Shown here: piece by piece, positions 1-9,475 of the stretch | Position numbering within the stretch: the stretch's first letter is position 1 | Layout of the letters: each line of letters opens with the position of its first letter | Assembly (NCBI GenBank): GCA_947463095.1 | Contig: CANHRE010000016.1 | Coordinates: forward strand, 1 to 39,868 | Direction: 5' to 3' | Length of the DNA: 39,868 bases | DNA from: Flavobacteriales bacterium | GTDB lineage: Bacteria; Bacteroidota; Bacteroidia; NS11-12g; UBA955 | Notes under the pieces: generated by a model | The model's database searches: none | What the model saw: only the letters and a program-made list of their open reading frames with translations | Told to the model about the DNA's origin: nothing | Position numbers and translations under genes: made by a program

Positions 1-1757
1 AAATCGGCACTGTCTTTTACCACGAGGTTATAGCTTGCCGAGGAGAGCAGTTTCAGGGTATAAATGGTATCTCTGCTGAAGCTACCTCCCAGACTGATGC
101 CATAGCGGCTGCCCGACAGGCCTCTGATGATTACCCGGGTTTCCAGGCCCTGGCAAATGGAGTCTGCATGTTCTACCGTAATAACACGCCCCCCACATCC
201 CGGTGTAGTAGCTTTCAGCATGGTATCTGAAGTTGTGCAGGGCGAGGCGTTCAGGGTTCTGAAATAAAAACGATAATCGGAAGCCGGCTTGAGCCCTGTG
301 AAAACGTGGGCCGTGTCGGTATCGGCACGTTTCCAGGTTTTCCCGGAATCAGCGCTGATCTCCACTTTTACCGAACCCGGTAAGGCTGCCCAAACAAAGC
401 CAAGCCTGTCAGATTTTTGAAGCTTTACCTTAGGCGCAGGCGGCTGGATACGCTGCCGCACAAACAAGATACGTTCCGAGGACCATGGGCCTGCACAACC
501 ATTGACCGACTTCGCCCGGGCGGTGTAGCGTGCGCCGTTCAAAGGCCTGGCATCAGTGTACTTGTTACTTTTTTGCACCGCAAGCAAGGTTCCGTTTCTG
601 TAAAATATAAAGGAATCCGCAGCGCTGGCTGAAGCCGTCAGGGTGAGTGCCTGGTCGGAACACAATGAATCAACAGATAGAGTTAAGCTGGTTTGCGACA
701 CCGGATGCCATTGCACCTTCACAGGTTGTGAAATAGCGATGCATGAATTTGTCGCCGTAACCCTGACAGTGTAGCTTCCACTGTCCTTAACAAATGCGGA
801 AATACCGGCCCTGTTCAGTCCCGGCCAGAAATAAGTTGCTCCTGATACAGTGTTGGCTGTAAGCCTCAGGCTGTCACCAGGACAGATGCTCACCGTATTG
901 GGGCCGCCAATGACGGCAGAAGGCGATTGCAGCACTGTGATACGCACAGTATCGGGTTTACTTGTACCCTTACTGTTTTTCACGGTCAGAATTCCCAGCT
1001 TGACGCCTGTGGATGTATAGGATACTTGAGGGTTTTGTGTTGTTGAACTTATGGGATTGCCCGTTGGAAAAGACCAGGAATAAGCATTGGGGCTATTGGT
1101 TCCTGTGCCTTTGTACTGAACTTTATAACCCGTGCAGGAAGTACTCACATCTGCTGCAGCGGTGGCCACCGGCAGGAGGCTGCTTGGTGCCAGGGTGAAG
1201 TTCTTGGTGTAGATGCTATCGCCGTTGGACTGACCATTGTTGTTGGCCGCATTCAGGGAAACGTAGAACTTCAGGTTTCCGAGGTTGGCGGAAGGAGCCT
1301 TCCAGCTGAAACTCCAGGAAACGCTATCAGAAACCACAGGACTGGATCCCGTTGAGGTATGCTGAATATACTCACGGGTTTTACCCGATACAGTGGTAGT
1401 CACACGCTGTACCCTGGTATTTGTTGCGGTGAAGGTTCCTGCCGGATCATTGGCCGAGGTTAGACAAGTTATCTGAAAACCATACCTCGCCCTTCCCGAT
1501 TCGCGATATGTAACTGTAATCGTATAAGTTGAATCAGGGATGTAACCGTTACCGGTGAAGCCCCCCAAAAATTTAATTTTACCCCACTTTGTTCCGGCTG
1601 TAACCAGCGTTCCCGTGTGACAACCGGATGTATTACAAGTATTTTCGCCAGGTGCACCGCTGTAACCTCCACCCGGCCCATTGGCATTGGTAAAGGCTTG
1701 ATATGACAATACGCAGACCATTACCGGCACTGCCAGAAGGAATAGTTTTTTATTCAT
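1..1757 (-). CDS. Secreted multidomain cell-surface protein, choice-of-anchor V / Reeler-like N-terminus (partial)
   Basis: The frame is open from an ATG at 1757 to the left edge, giving about 585 residues of a longer protein; the C-terminus is outside the window. Residues 1-24 are a typical Sec signal peptide (MNKK followed by a hydrophobic stretch). Residues 35-49 carry a PGENTC...SGCHTG motif (C41, C46, H47), which resembles the choice-of-anchor V or Reeler-like domain common in Bacteroidota surface proteins. Further on are Ig/PKD-like segments and a fibronectin-III-like segment encoded around 250-430. A T9SS sorting domain would be expected beyond the edge, but this cannot be seen. The role is inferred to be extracellular or surface-attached; the ligand is unknown. 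Confidence 0.75.
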   Translation of the reverse strand, partial: MNKKLFLLAVPVMVCVLSYQAFTNANGPGGGYSGAPGENTCNTSGCHTGTLVTAGTKWGKIKFLGGFTGNGYIPDSTYTITVTYRESGRARYGFQITCLTSANDPAGTFTATNTRVQRVTTTVSGKTREYIQHTSTGSSPVVSDSVSWSFSWKAPSANLGNLKFYVSLNAANNNGQSNGDSIYTKNFTLAPSSLLPVATAAADVSTSCTGYKVQYKGTGTNSPNAYSWSFPTGNPISSTTQNPQVSYTSTGVKLGILTVKNSKGTSKPDTVRITVLQSPSAVIGGPNTVSICPGDSLRLTANTVSGATYFWPGLNRAGISAFVKDSGSYTVRVTATNSCIAISQPVKVQWHPVSQTSLTLSVDSLCSDQALTLTASASAADSFIFYRNGTLLAVQKSNKYTDARPLNGARYTARAKSVNGCAGPWSSERILFVRQRIQPPAPKVKLQKSDRLGFVWAALPGSVKVEISADSGKTWKRADTDTAHVFTGLKPASDYRFYFRTLNASPCTTSDTMLKATTPGCGGRVITVEHADSICQGLETRVIIRGLSGSRYGISLGGSFSRDTIYTLKLLSSASYNLVVKDSAD

Positions 1758-1876
1758 GATGTAATTTATCTAAAAAAACACTTGGAAGTGCTTATATAGG
1801 AAACATCTGCATGATTAAAATTGTTCTGCACAAGTAACCTGTCCCCGGGTTTTACACTTTCTTTTGCAGCGCAGGC

Positions 1877-2605
1877 ATGACCCGGAAAGCCCAAGGTTTC
1901 ATCATTCGTAAATTACCCTATGGCGATAACAGCGCCATCCTGAAAGTATTCACTTCGGAGGAGGGCCTAATGACCTTTATGGTCCATGGGATGCAGCGAA
2001 AGAAAGGCAGCAATGCACCGCTCAGTCAGCTGATGAATTATGTGGAACTGGTATATTATCCCTCGGCCAGTTCTGATATAAATAAGGTGAAGGAACTTCA
2101 GCCTGTATCGGGCCATGCAGGGTTACTGCAACACCCTGTGAAGATACAGGTGCTGCTGTTCTGCGCAGAGCTCTTGCATTATGTGCTCCAGGAAAAAGCT
2201 CCAGACCCGGAACTATTTCGATTAATAGAACACTTTTTCCATTCGCTGAGTAAGGAAGATGTGTACGTACATCACCCCTTATGGTTTCTATTGAAGTTGT
2301 TGAAAATCCAAGGTGTTGAGCCGCACCTTTATATCCAGGAACATTTGCTGGGATTCAGTCCAGAAACCGGCTCCATGGTTGCAAAAGATTCACTGATACG
2401 CACAGAAACCTATTTACCTATGGAAGGCTGTCTTTTGGCGATAGAACTTCTGCAAGCAACGCTGGACGAGTTAGCTAAGCTGCAATCAACTGCGTCATTG
2501 CGCCATGAAACCATGGACCGGTTGGTTGTGTTCTGCGAACTTCATTTGCTTCAGGGCAAGAAGCTGCGCAGTGTTGACATCATCCGGGAAGTGCTCAGGA
2601 GCTAA
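1877..2605 (+). CDS. recO: DNA repair protein RecO
   Basis: This 242-residue protein has the RecO N-terminal OB-fold signature: a basic start ([17 protein letters not shown]), then a [18 protein letters not shown] segment, followed by the helical C-terminal domain. RecO works with RecR to load RecA on SSB-coated single-stranded DNA in gap repair. Length matches the family. The zinc-finger cysteine cluster of some RecO proteins is not evident. It starts at ATG 1877, 119 bp from the divergent surface-protein gene. Its stop overlaps the convergent fbp stop by 11 bp, so no intrinsic terminator lies between them. Confidence 0.93.
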   Translation: MTRKAQGFIIRKLPYGDNSAILKVFTSEEGLMTFMVHGMQRKKGSNAPLSQLMNYVELVYYPSASSDINKVKELQPVSGHAGLLQHPVKIQVLLFCAELLHYVLQEKAPDPELFRLIEHFFHSLSKEDVYVHHPLWFLLKLLKIQGVEPHLYIQEHLLGFSPETGSMVAKDSLIRTETYLPMEGCLLAIELLQATLDELAKLQSTASLRHETMDRLVVFCELHLLQGKKLRSVDIIREVLRS

Positions 2606-3605
2606 GCGTCTGATTCAGGAACGCCAGCGCCTGGTCAACCATGTTGGCCGACCCTATGAACAAGGGAACACGCTGATGTAATTCAGCCGGTTGAACATCC
2701 ATCACCCGTTGGCTGCCTGTTGATGCCTTTCCCCCTGCCTGTTCTACAATAAATGCCATGGCATTGCATTCATAAACCAGGCGCAGTTTCCCATTTGGCG
2801 CTTTGGAGGTAGGCGGATAGATGAAGATTCCGCCCTTCAATAAATTGCGGTGAAAATCGGCAATCAGGCTGCCAATATACCGCGCACCATAAGGCCTGTT
2901 GCTGGCTTTATCGCTTTCTTTACAATAATTGATGTAGGCCTTAACGCCTTCAGGAAAATCTGTGTAATTGCCTTCATTCACAGAAAATATCTTCCCTTGC
3001 TCGGGGATTCGGATAGCTGCATGAGAAAGACAAAATTCCTGAATGCCGTCATCAAGGGTAAAACCATTCACGCCAACACCGGTAGTATAGACCAGCATGG
3101 TTGAGCTACCGTATATAAAATATCCGGATGCTACCTGGTTTTTCCCCAGTTGAAGGCAGTCTTCTAATACCGGCGTTTTGCTGCTGTCGTTGCGCCGATA
3201 TACCGAAAAGATGGTACCAATACTCGCGTTCACATCAATATTGCTGCTGCCATCCAATGGATCTATGGCCACAATATATTTTTGATCAGCAGCATTTGGA
3301 ATCCATGTTACATCATCATCTTCTTCGCTCACTACTGCGCATACTTCACCACACCGGGCCAATGCATTGATGAACACTTCGTTGGCAATAACATCCAGCT
3401 TTTTTTGTTCTTCACCCTGGATATTGCTGGTGCCATTATTCCCGAGAATATCTACCAGACCTGCTTTGCGTACATCGCGATTGACAATTTTTGCAGCCAA
3501 CTCAAGGGCTCTGAAAATTTTACTCAATGACCCTTTCGCATCTTTATATAATGCTTGCTGGTCCACGATAAATTGCTCAAGGGTGGTAATGCCGGAATGT
3601 TTCAT
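2595..3605 (-). CDS. fbp: Fructose-1,6-bisphosphatase class I
   Basis: This protein of 336 residues hydrolyses fructose 1,6-bisphosphate to fructose 6-phosphate in gluconeogenesis. Direct evidence is the metal-binding motif [12 protein letters not shown], the acidic SEEDDD stretch, and the substrate-binding region [18 protein letters not shown]. Length fits class I enzymes. The open frame extends upstream to 3791, but that extension runs through the start of aspartate kinase and looks non-coding; the ATG at 3605 ([12 protein letters not shown]) matches family N-termini. It is divergent from the aspartate kinase with only 55 bp between start codons, so both promoters must lie in or beside that gap. 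Confidence 0.95.
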   Translation of the reverse strand: MKHSGITTLEQFIVDQQALYKDAKGSLSKIFRALELAAKIVNRDVRKAGLVDILGNNGTSNIQGEEQKKLDVIANEVFINALARCGEVCAVVSEEDDDVTWIPNAADQKYIVAIDPLDGSSNIDVNASIGTIFSVYRRNDSSKTPVLEDCLQLGKNQVASGYFIYGSSTMLVYTTGVGVNGFTLDDGIQEFCLSHAAIRIPEQGKIFSVNEGNYTDFPEGVKAYINYCKESDKASNRPYGARYIGSLIADFHRNLLKGGIFIYPPTSKAPNGKLRLVYECNAMAFIVEQAGGKASTGSQRVMDVQPAELHQRVPLFIGSANMVDQALAFLNQTLSS

Positions 3606-3660
3606 TTGGGATCGATGAAGGTTTATTTTGCAGCTGCAAAGGTACAAAACCCTAATCTTG

Positions 3661-4926
3661 ATGAAGATATTCAAATTTGGAGGGGCTTCAGTGCGCCATG
3701 CCGAAGGAATTCGCAACATGGCAGCCATTCTCAGCCGCCACCAAAATGACAACATGCTCACCGTTGTAAGTGCAATGGGGAAAACTACCAATCACCTGGA
3801 AGCCTTTACCCATGCCGTGTTTTGTAAAGATTTAGCTGCTGCCAAGCTGCTCGATGAAATCAAGGATGAACATTTCAACATCATCAGTGAGTTATTTACA
3901 GACCTGCAGCATCCTGTTTACAGCGACATCGGAAATTATTTTCTTGAGTTGGAATGTTTGATGGAAACCATCAATCCCGCCCAGGAATATGATCATTTGT
4001 ATGATCAGATAGTCAGCTATGGGGAGTTAATGTCAACCAAAATCATCAGCCATTACCTGCAACTCACCGGTTTCAGGAATCACTGGGTTGATGCACGGAA
4101 CTTTATTGTAACCGACCAGCTGCATAGGGAGGCGAAGGTATTATGGGAAGAAACACGGAACCTGATGGAACACAGGTTGAAACCACTGGCTTTGAAAAAT
4201 CCTATCATCACTCAGGGTTTCATTGCACGCGACCAGTTAAACAACACTACCACACTAGGTCGGGAAGGGAGTGATTACTCCGCCGCGCTGTTTGCCTGGG
4301 GACTCTATGCCGAGGCTGTTACCATCTGGAAGGATGTAGCCGGCGTGATGAACGCAGACCCCAAGAAGTTCCCTTTCGCTGAAAAATTAGACTGTCTAAC
4401 CTACAATGATGCCATTGAGCTCGCGTATTATGGTGCTTCAGTCATTCATCCAAAAACCATTCAGCCACTGCAGAGTGCGCAAATCCCCCTCTACGTAAAG
4501 TCATTTTTGGATCCGGAAGCACCGGGGACTGAAATCAGCAATCAGGCCAAACCTATTTCCTGTCCCTGTTATATTTTGAAAGAGTCACAATGCCTGGTGC
4601 GCATCAAAAGCCCTGACTTCAACTTTATTGCCGAGGAGCATTTAAGCCAAATTTTCTCGTTGATGGCTGCGCACCGGATACGCGCGAACATGATGCAACA
4701 AAGCGCCATCAGTTTTTCACTTTGCACAGATGACAACGGCAAGCGCTTTAATACTTTTCTGGATGCTTTAATGGAGCACGGATTTGAAGTTACCGCACAA
4801 AGAAATCTAAAGCTCCTCACCGTATACCTTGCTAAAAATGGATTTAGAAAAGAGTCCATCATACAGGATAAAGAAGTGTTGCTCGAGCAGTTGATGGGCG
4901 GGACCGCCCAATACGTTTTGGACTAA
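3661..4926 (+). CDS. lysC: Aspartate kinase (monofunctional)
   Basis: It phosphorylates L-aspartate, the first step towards lysine, threonine and methionine. The 421-residue protein begins with the nucleotide-binding motif KFGGASV and carries [14 protein letters not shown], typical of amino-acid kinases. A regulatory region with ACT-like sequence occupies about residues 310-421. No homoserine dehydrogenase domain is fused. The frame is open from 3628, but ATG 3661 places the KFGG motif at the usual position. Two terminator hairpins follow. Which allosteric effector acts cannot be told. The symbol is assigned by function; Bacteroidota carry several aspartate kinase paralogues. Confidence 0.9.
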   Translation: MKIFKFGGASVRHAEGIRNMAAILSRHQNDNMLTVVSAMGKTTNHLEAFTHAVFCKDLAAAKLLDEIKDEHFNIISELFTDLQHPVYSDIGNYFLELECLMETINPAQEYDHLYDQIVSYGELMSTKIISHYLQLTGFRNHWVDARNFIVTDQLHREAKVLWEETRNLMEHRLKPLALKNPIITQGFIARDQLNNTTTLGREGSDYSAALFAWGLYAEAVTIWKDVAGVMNADPKKFPFAEKLDCLTYNDAIELAYYGASVIHPKTIQPLQSAQIPLYVKSFLDPEAPGTEISNQAKPISCPCYILKESQCLVRIKSPDFNFIAEEHLSQIFSLMAAHRIRANMMQQSAISFSLCTDDNGKRFNTFLDALMEHGFEVTAQRNLKLLTVYLAKNGFRKESIIQDKEVLLEQLMGGTAQYVLD

Positions 4927-4951
4927 TGCACTGAACTCATTGAGTATTGAG

Positions 4952-4975
4952 AACACCCTCAGGGGTGTTTTTTTT
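4952..4975 (+). terminator. Rho-independent terminator after aspartate kinase
   Basis: A perfect 7-bp stem (AACACCC, loop TCAG, GGGTGTT at 4952-4969) runs into a tract of eight T on the plus strand. It lies 26 bp after the lysC stop codon, in the right orientation to end that transcript. Confidence 0.85.
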
Positions 4976-4991
4976 GGGATTACACCTACAT

Positions 4992-5023
4992 AAAAAAAGC
5001 CCCGCATGTGCGGGGCTTTTTTT
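4992..5023. terminator. Bidirectional terminator between lysC and the 1373-residue surface protein
   Basis: A 7-bp GC stem (GCCCCGC, loop ATGT, GCGGGGC) is flanked by seven A on the left and seven T on the right, so it works as a terminator on either strand. It sits between the convergent lysC and the minus-strand gene ending at 5048, and probably terminates the latter while backing up the lysC terminator. Confidence 0.88.
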
Positions 5024-5047
5024 ATAGGCTGAAAACCCTGTTCAGAA

Positions 5048-8000
5048 TTAGTGTTTAACCACTACTTTCTGGGTGGTAGTCTGTCCGTTGTTGCTCAGGC
5101 GTACGAGGTAGATACCTTCGCTTGCGCCAGAGAGGTCAACAGTGCTGGTAGCCATACCAGTAGCCGCGTTTCCTACTTCAGCAACTTTAACACCTGTAGC
5201 GTTGTAAACTTCAATGCTTACTGGGTTAGCGTTGTTCAACTTGTAGCTGATGCTCAGCTTGCCGTTGGTTGGGTTCGGGAACACATTTACTGCTGCGTCC
5301 AGGTTGAATTCATTCACACCGGTTGCCAGGTTCCAGCTGTTCAGGGTGTTCTGGCAATTCGGGGGATATCCTACGAATACTGGGCGAGAAACTACAGCGC
5401 TGGTGTTTCCGCTAGGATCAGTTACACGATAGTTAGCGTAATACACACCAGCTTCCCAGCTGTTGATGTTGTGGTTGATCAATACAACCGCGGGCAACAA
5501 GGTTGCTGGAGCATAGTAGTTGTCAGTGATTTGCAGACCATCCATCACATTGAAGCCATAGCCAATGCACACATTCACTACTGGAGCAATGATTTGTGGA
5601 GCCTTGGTATCGCGAACACGGATATAACGGGTGCGCACTGCGCTGTTACCGCTTGCGTCGGTAGCAGTGTAAGTCTCACTGTACAGACCCAAGGTATAAG
5701 GATCTACTGAACCGGTCTTCACCACGCTCACTTGAGATGCGCTGTAGAAGTTATCGGTTACAGTTACAGCCTTGCTGGTATAGGGAGAGTTCACTTCCAG
5801 ATAAACGGTATCTTCAGTATTCAATACAATCACAGGTGCAATGAAGTCATCCACTTTGTAATTGATTACGGCACCGTTGTTGGTGGCTACGTTACTTGAA
5901 GCGTCAACTGAAGTGTAAGTGATAGGATAGGTAGCACGCTGTGTAGTGTTTACCGGACCATTGAAACCAGGAGTTTTGGTGGTAGCGATAATACCTGTGC
6001 ATGGGTCATCAGAATATACACCGTCAACAAATACGCTGTTGATCTGAACATTGATGGTCATACCGTTGGTGATGGCTACTGCATTCATCATCATCGTAGG
6101 CTTCTTGGTATCAACCACGTTCACAGTGCGATTCATGGTGGCAGTGTTGCCCTGAGCATCGCGAACAGTGTAGGTGATAACATAGCTGCCCAACTTGTTG
6201 GTGTTTACAGTACCGCTTGCAACGATTGCGCTGGTGAGGTCTTTATTTACCAGATCGAATGCTGTTGCACCCGGATCGGTGAACGTACCACACTGTTCAA
6301 CACTCATTGGAGAAGTTCCGTTCAACGTAAGAACCGGAGGTGTGCGGTCTTCAACTACAATCACTACGCGGCGCTTAGGAGCTGCTTTGTTACCGGAGGC
6401 ATCTTCTACGTTGTACACGTAAGTGTAGATACCGGTATTGCACTGATCGAAATCGGTGGTAGTTACAATGCGGCTGGTGATATCGCCTTCAGTAGGATCA
6501 ATCGCTTTAGCACCTGCGTCTACGTAGGTAGTGGTACCGCAGTTTTTCTCTACACGAACGGTATCAGTACCATTCAGGGTGATCACTGGTGGCAATTGGT
6601 CGTTAGCCAGGATGATTCCGTAGTCTTCGAATTCACCTACGATGTTAGCGCCGCAGGGAGTATTGGCATAAGTGCTGTAAGAAACACCTACACGCATACG
6701 GGTTTTTCCTTCAAAGCTGTTTTTCAGGAATGGTACATTGAACTTAGCACTGGCGCTGGCAGTAGTAGCTGCAGACTCAGTCAACACTTCTTCGCCGACA
6801 TCAGTGAAGTCACCGTCAATGTTGAAGTCGATCCAAACCTTGCGGTTCATGGGGTTCACAGTAGTAGTCCTTGCAACTTCAACACCGTATTCAGCGCCGA
6901 AGGTGAGGGTAGCAACCTGTGTTTCAGCATAATCGGTGTACTGGTCAACACCTGAAGTGCTGGCATTGTCAATCAGCGATGTTGCGCCTTTGGTAACTTT
7001 CACGTTGTTGATTCCCACATCAGCACTTACCAGATTCACTACAGGAGTGCAGTAGTCAAGAACCACTACATATTTATCCTTCACTACAGTGTTCTGTGTA
7101 ACGGTTTGTGCTGAGCTGTTCCATCCCTTCAGGGTGAAGGTATAAGGACCACCACTGTTGAGTTTCAGCTTCAATATTTTATTGCTGCTGGTTGCGATGC
7201 TACCTGAAGTTACAGTATAGGTAGTTGGGAAAATATTCCAGTTGAACTGATTGGCATTATCTGCATCGATGGTGAGCGTGATTTCTTCCGCAATCTTGGG
7301 ACGACGGTTGCTTGCTGTAAAGTCGAGGATGGTCTTCTTATTAGGAGTGATTACCTCGATAGAGTCACAGTATTGGTCAATACCGGCACAGGAAGAAGCG
7401 CCCAGACAAACCTTATATTTTCCATCTGTGAAGAAGGTATGGCTCGCATTTTCAGAAAAATACTGAGTGAGGCTTCCTCCTTCATCAATATCCCACTGGT
7501 AGGCCATCAAACCATATTTTCCTGTGGTGGTATTTGCAAAGTCAACCTGTGTTGAGTTGTAGGCCGGTTTGTATTTCACACTCCAAGCAGCTGTAGGAGG
7601 CGTTTGTGGACCAAGTTTGCTGATGAATGTGCCTATGAAACCGGAATCCTGACCTGATGCGTTAGACTGGAAGGTGATGTACATCGCCCCAGATTTAGCA
7701 GTGAAGGTGGTTTTGAGGGCACCAGCCTGTGAAGCTGAATTGATACCGGAGCCGGGATGCAAAGCTTTTCCTGATTCGTCTGTGCCATCATAAATTTTGA
7801 TGAAGTCGTTAACGTCAGACAATTTGATTTGGGAAAATTTCAAATTGATTTCAGTAGCGTTACAAGGCTGAATCAGCAGACGGTCAACGAAGTTACTGCG
7901 GTTGGTACCGTAGTTGGCATTCGGGCCGGCGTGGTCATAGATACGACCGGTGGAAACCTGTGTGCTCAAGGCACCATTACCCAAAGGATAGTCGCTGGGA

Positions 8001-9169
8001 GGATTTACCTTGATGTGGGCCTTTTTAACAAATACAGGTGACCATCCGTTGTCGTTATAGGCGGTCAGGGTAACGGTATACGTACCGGGGATGTCCATGA
8101 AGAAAATTGGATTCTTCTTGCCATCGGGATCGGCAGGAGGATTCACACGGCTGGTTTCGTCGTAATAAATGGCAGGAACCTGAGTGGAATCATATACTTC
8201 CCAATGCCAATCGTAAGGTCCGTATTGGCTCAGGTCAAACAGTTGAACCAGATCGTATTGTTCACAAACGTTCTTGCTGGCAATGAAGTCCGCAACGGGA
8301 ACAACAGATGGCGCCTTGATGGTGATATTCTTGGAGATACTGTCACGGCCTAAGCAATTCGTGGAGCGCAGTTTTACAGAATACGTGCCGGCTGTAGCAA
8401 ATGCTTTAGCCCAGTTTGTACCGGTGAAATCGTATCCCGAACCATTATCCGAACCATCCCATTCGTGGCTGATATATCCCTTCTGGTTCTTGTTGATGAA
8501 GGACAACCTGGTTTTCACCCAAGTGGTATTGGGATCGGGCAGGAAGAAATCAGCGGCTAATGAAGTTGGCAGACCGAGGTTAATGTCATAGTCTTCTACC
8601 TCACCGTAGTTCATGTTTCCGCAACCATTACCTGGGCCCATGGCGTAGAAATAAATCTCGGAACGAACGCGAAGGCGAGTTCTTCCGGGGCTTACGTTGG
8701 TGCAGGGAATGGTGAAATTCTTCGAGGTCAGTGAACCAGCGGCATAAGTACCCCAACCATTCGACATATACTCTGCATTGGCAAAGTTACCGTCGCGGTT
8801 CAGGTCAATCCAGACGCCGATGTACGCTGCATAACCCCATGAAGAGTTTTGTGCAATGTTGGAGGTGTAGGTACCGCCGGCAGTCAGGTCGAAAGGCTTA
8901 CCGCTATTCACCACGAAGTTGGTGGTTGAAGAGCCTGCAGTTACTGCAGAGCAGCCGTCATCCGCCTTGTTGTAGATGACTTTGCCGTCCTGAACAAACT
9001 GCACCTGCCCGATGGGCGCGTAGTAGTAGTTGGGCGTTCCCACCCAGCAACCCCACTGGTTACCTGCCGCACACCAGGTCTGCGCCGAGGCGCTGGACCC
9101 GAATCCCAGCGCAGCAATCAGCGCCGGAATACGCAGCAATTTGATGGTTTGAGTAATTAGTGATCTCAT
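5048..9169 (-). CDS. Large T9SS-secreted multidomain surface protein (GEVED, PKD, CUB, DUF5011 repeats)
   Basis: The 1373-residue protein has a Sec signal peptide ending near ASAQ (residue 30). Domains read in order: a GEVED-type domain (about 40-200, motif GEVEDYDINLG), PKD-like domains (200-390), a CUB-like domain (about 395-517, with FIKIYDGTDESG), further PKD-like domains (525-700), a second GEVED domain (705-855, GEFEDYGI), then five Ig-like DUF5011-type repeats (858-1266; the third is degenerate) recognised by the recurring D-G-D/N-x-A pattern. Residues 1292-1373 are a T9SS type A sorting domain (VFPNPTNGKLSI ... GIYLVRL ... QKVVVKH). It is therefore exported by Sec and then T9SS to the cell surface or medium. 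No catalytic domain was recognised; adhesion or matrix function is inferred. ATG 9169 gives a good signal peptide. Confidence 0.88.
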   Translation of the reverse strand: MRSLITQTIKLLRIPALIAALGFGSSASAQTWCAAGNQWGCWVGTPNYYYAPIGQVQFVQDGKVIYNKADDGCSAVTAGSSTTNFVVNSGKPFDLTAGGTYTSNIAQNSSWGYAAYIGVWIDLNRDGNFANAEYMSNGWGTYAAGSLTSKNFTIPCTNVSPGRTRLRVRSEIYFYAMGPGNGCGNMNYGEVEDYDINLGLPTSLAADFFLPDPNTTWVKTRLSFINKNQKGYISHEWDGSDNGSGYDFTGTNWAKAFATAGTYSVKLRSTNCLGRDSISKNITIKAPSVVPVADFIASKNVCEQYDLVQLFDLSQYGPYDWHWEVYDSTQVPAIYYDETSRVNPPADPDGKKNPIFFMDIPGTYTVTLTAYNDNGWSPVFVKKAHIKVNPPSDYPLGNGALSTQVSTGRIYDHAGPNANYGTNRSNFVDRLLIQPCNATEINLKFSQIKLSDVNDFIKIYDGTDESGKALHPGSGINSASQAGALKTTFTAKSGAMYITFQSNASGQDSGFIGTFISKLGPQTPPTAAWSVKYKPAYNSTQVDFANTTTGKYGLMAYQWDIDEGGSLTQYFSENASHTFFTDGKYKVCLGASSCAGIDQYCDSIEVITPNKKTILDFTASNRRPKIAEEITLTIDADNANQFNWNIFPTTYTVTSGSIATSSNKILKLKLNSGGPYTFTLKGWNSSAQTVTQNTVVKDKYVVVLDYCTPVVNLVSADVGINNVKVTKGATSLIDNASTSGVDQYTDYAETQVATLTFGAEYGVEVARTTTVNPMNRKVWIDFNIDGDFTDVGEEVLTESAATTASASAKFNVPFLKNSFEGKTRMRVGVSYSTYANTPCGANIVGEFEDYGIILANDQLPPVITLNGTDTVRVEKNCGTTTYVDAGAKAIDPTEGDITSRIVTTTDFDQCNTGIYTYVYNVEDASGNKAAPKRRVVIVVEDRTPPVLTLNGTSPMSVEQCGTFTDPGATAFDLVNKDLTSAIVASGTVNTNKLGSYVITYTVRDAQGNTATMNRTVNVVDTKKPTMMMNAVAITNGMTINVQINSVFVDGVYSDDPCTGIIATTKTPGFNGPVNTTQRATYPITYTSVDASSNVATNNGAVINYKVDDFIAPVIVLNTEDTVYLEVNSPYTSKAVTVTDNFYSASQVSVVKTGSVDPYTLGLYSETYTATDASGNSAVRTRYIRVRDTKAPQIIAPVVNVCIGYGFNVMDGLQITDNYYAPATLLPAVVLINHNINSWEAGVYYANYRVTDPSGNTSAVVSRPVFVGYPPNCQNTLNSWNLATGVNEFNLDAAVNVFPNPTNGKLSISYKLNNANPVSIEVYNATGVKVAEVGNAATGMATSTVDLSGASEGIYLVRLSNNGQTTTQKVVVKH

Positions 9170-9475
9170 ATGGTTTTGTGTGATTTGTTTTTTCTGTTTG
9201 GTCTAATTTGGTGGTTCTACACTCGGTATTTAGGCTACAAGTATATGAAGTTTTCCAATAAATGACGCAATGTGTCGAAAAGGTTGCAGCGTTGAACAAA
9301 AAAAACTTTGGACCACCCCCTGAAAGACTGGACATAATTATGTACTTAATTTATTGACTATCAAACGTTTAAATACACGTGAAGACTGCTGTTCAGCCGC
9401 TCAGAATGATGTTATCCGTAACATGATTCGCAGCAGAAGGCTGACAATTACCTGACAATTCGCCCAATGAGAAAA
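9170..9475. other. 306-bp intergenic region: leader of the surface-protein gene and a palindrome
   Basis: No gene is supported here. On the minus strand, TATACTTG (9238-9245) with ATTG (9268-9271) 22 bp upstream weakly resembles the Bacteroidota -7/-33 promoter (TAnnTTTG / TTTG) and would serve the large surface-protein gene; this is a guess. At 9405-9428 there is a near-perfect dyad, AATGATGTTA-TCCG-TAACATGATT, with a single G/G mismatch, but no T tract follows on either strand. A 9-bp direct repeat CTGACAATT occurs twice at about 9440-9460. Confidence 0.4.

Noticed and set aside
1779-1790. CACTTGGAAGTG palindrome with a T run on the minus strand as a leader terminator
   Set aside because: The loop would be only two to four bases, and the stem is too short to be convincing.
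3606-3791. N-terminal extension of fructose-bisphosphatase
   Set aside because: It overlaps the start of aspartate kinase and does not resemble the family; ATG 3605 fits.
5051-5710. Plus-strand open frame of 219 codons opposite the T9SS tail of the large surface protein
   Set aside because: Shadow frame; the minus strand holds a continuous 1373-codon gene with clear domains, and the bidirectional terminator at 4992-5023 precedes the frame.
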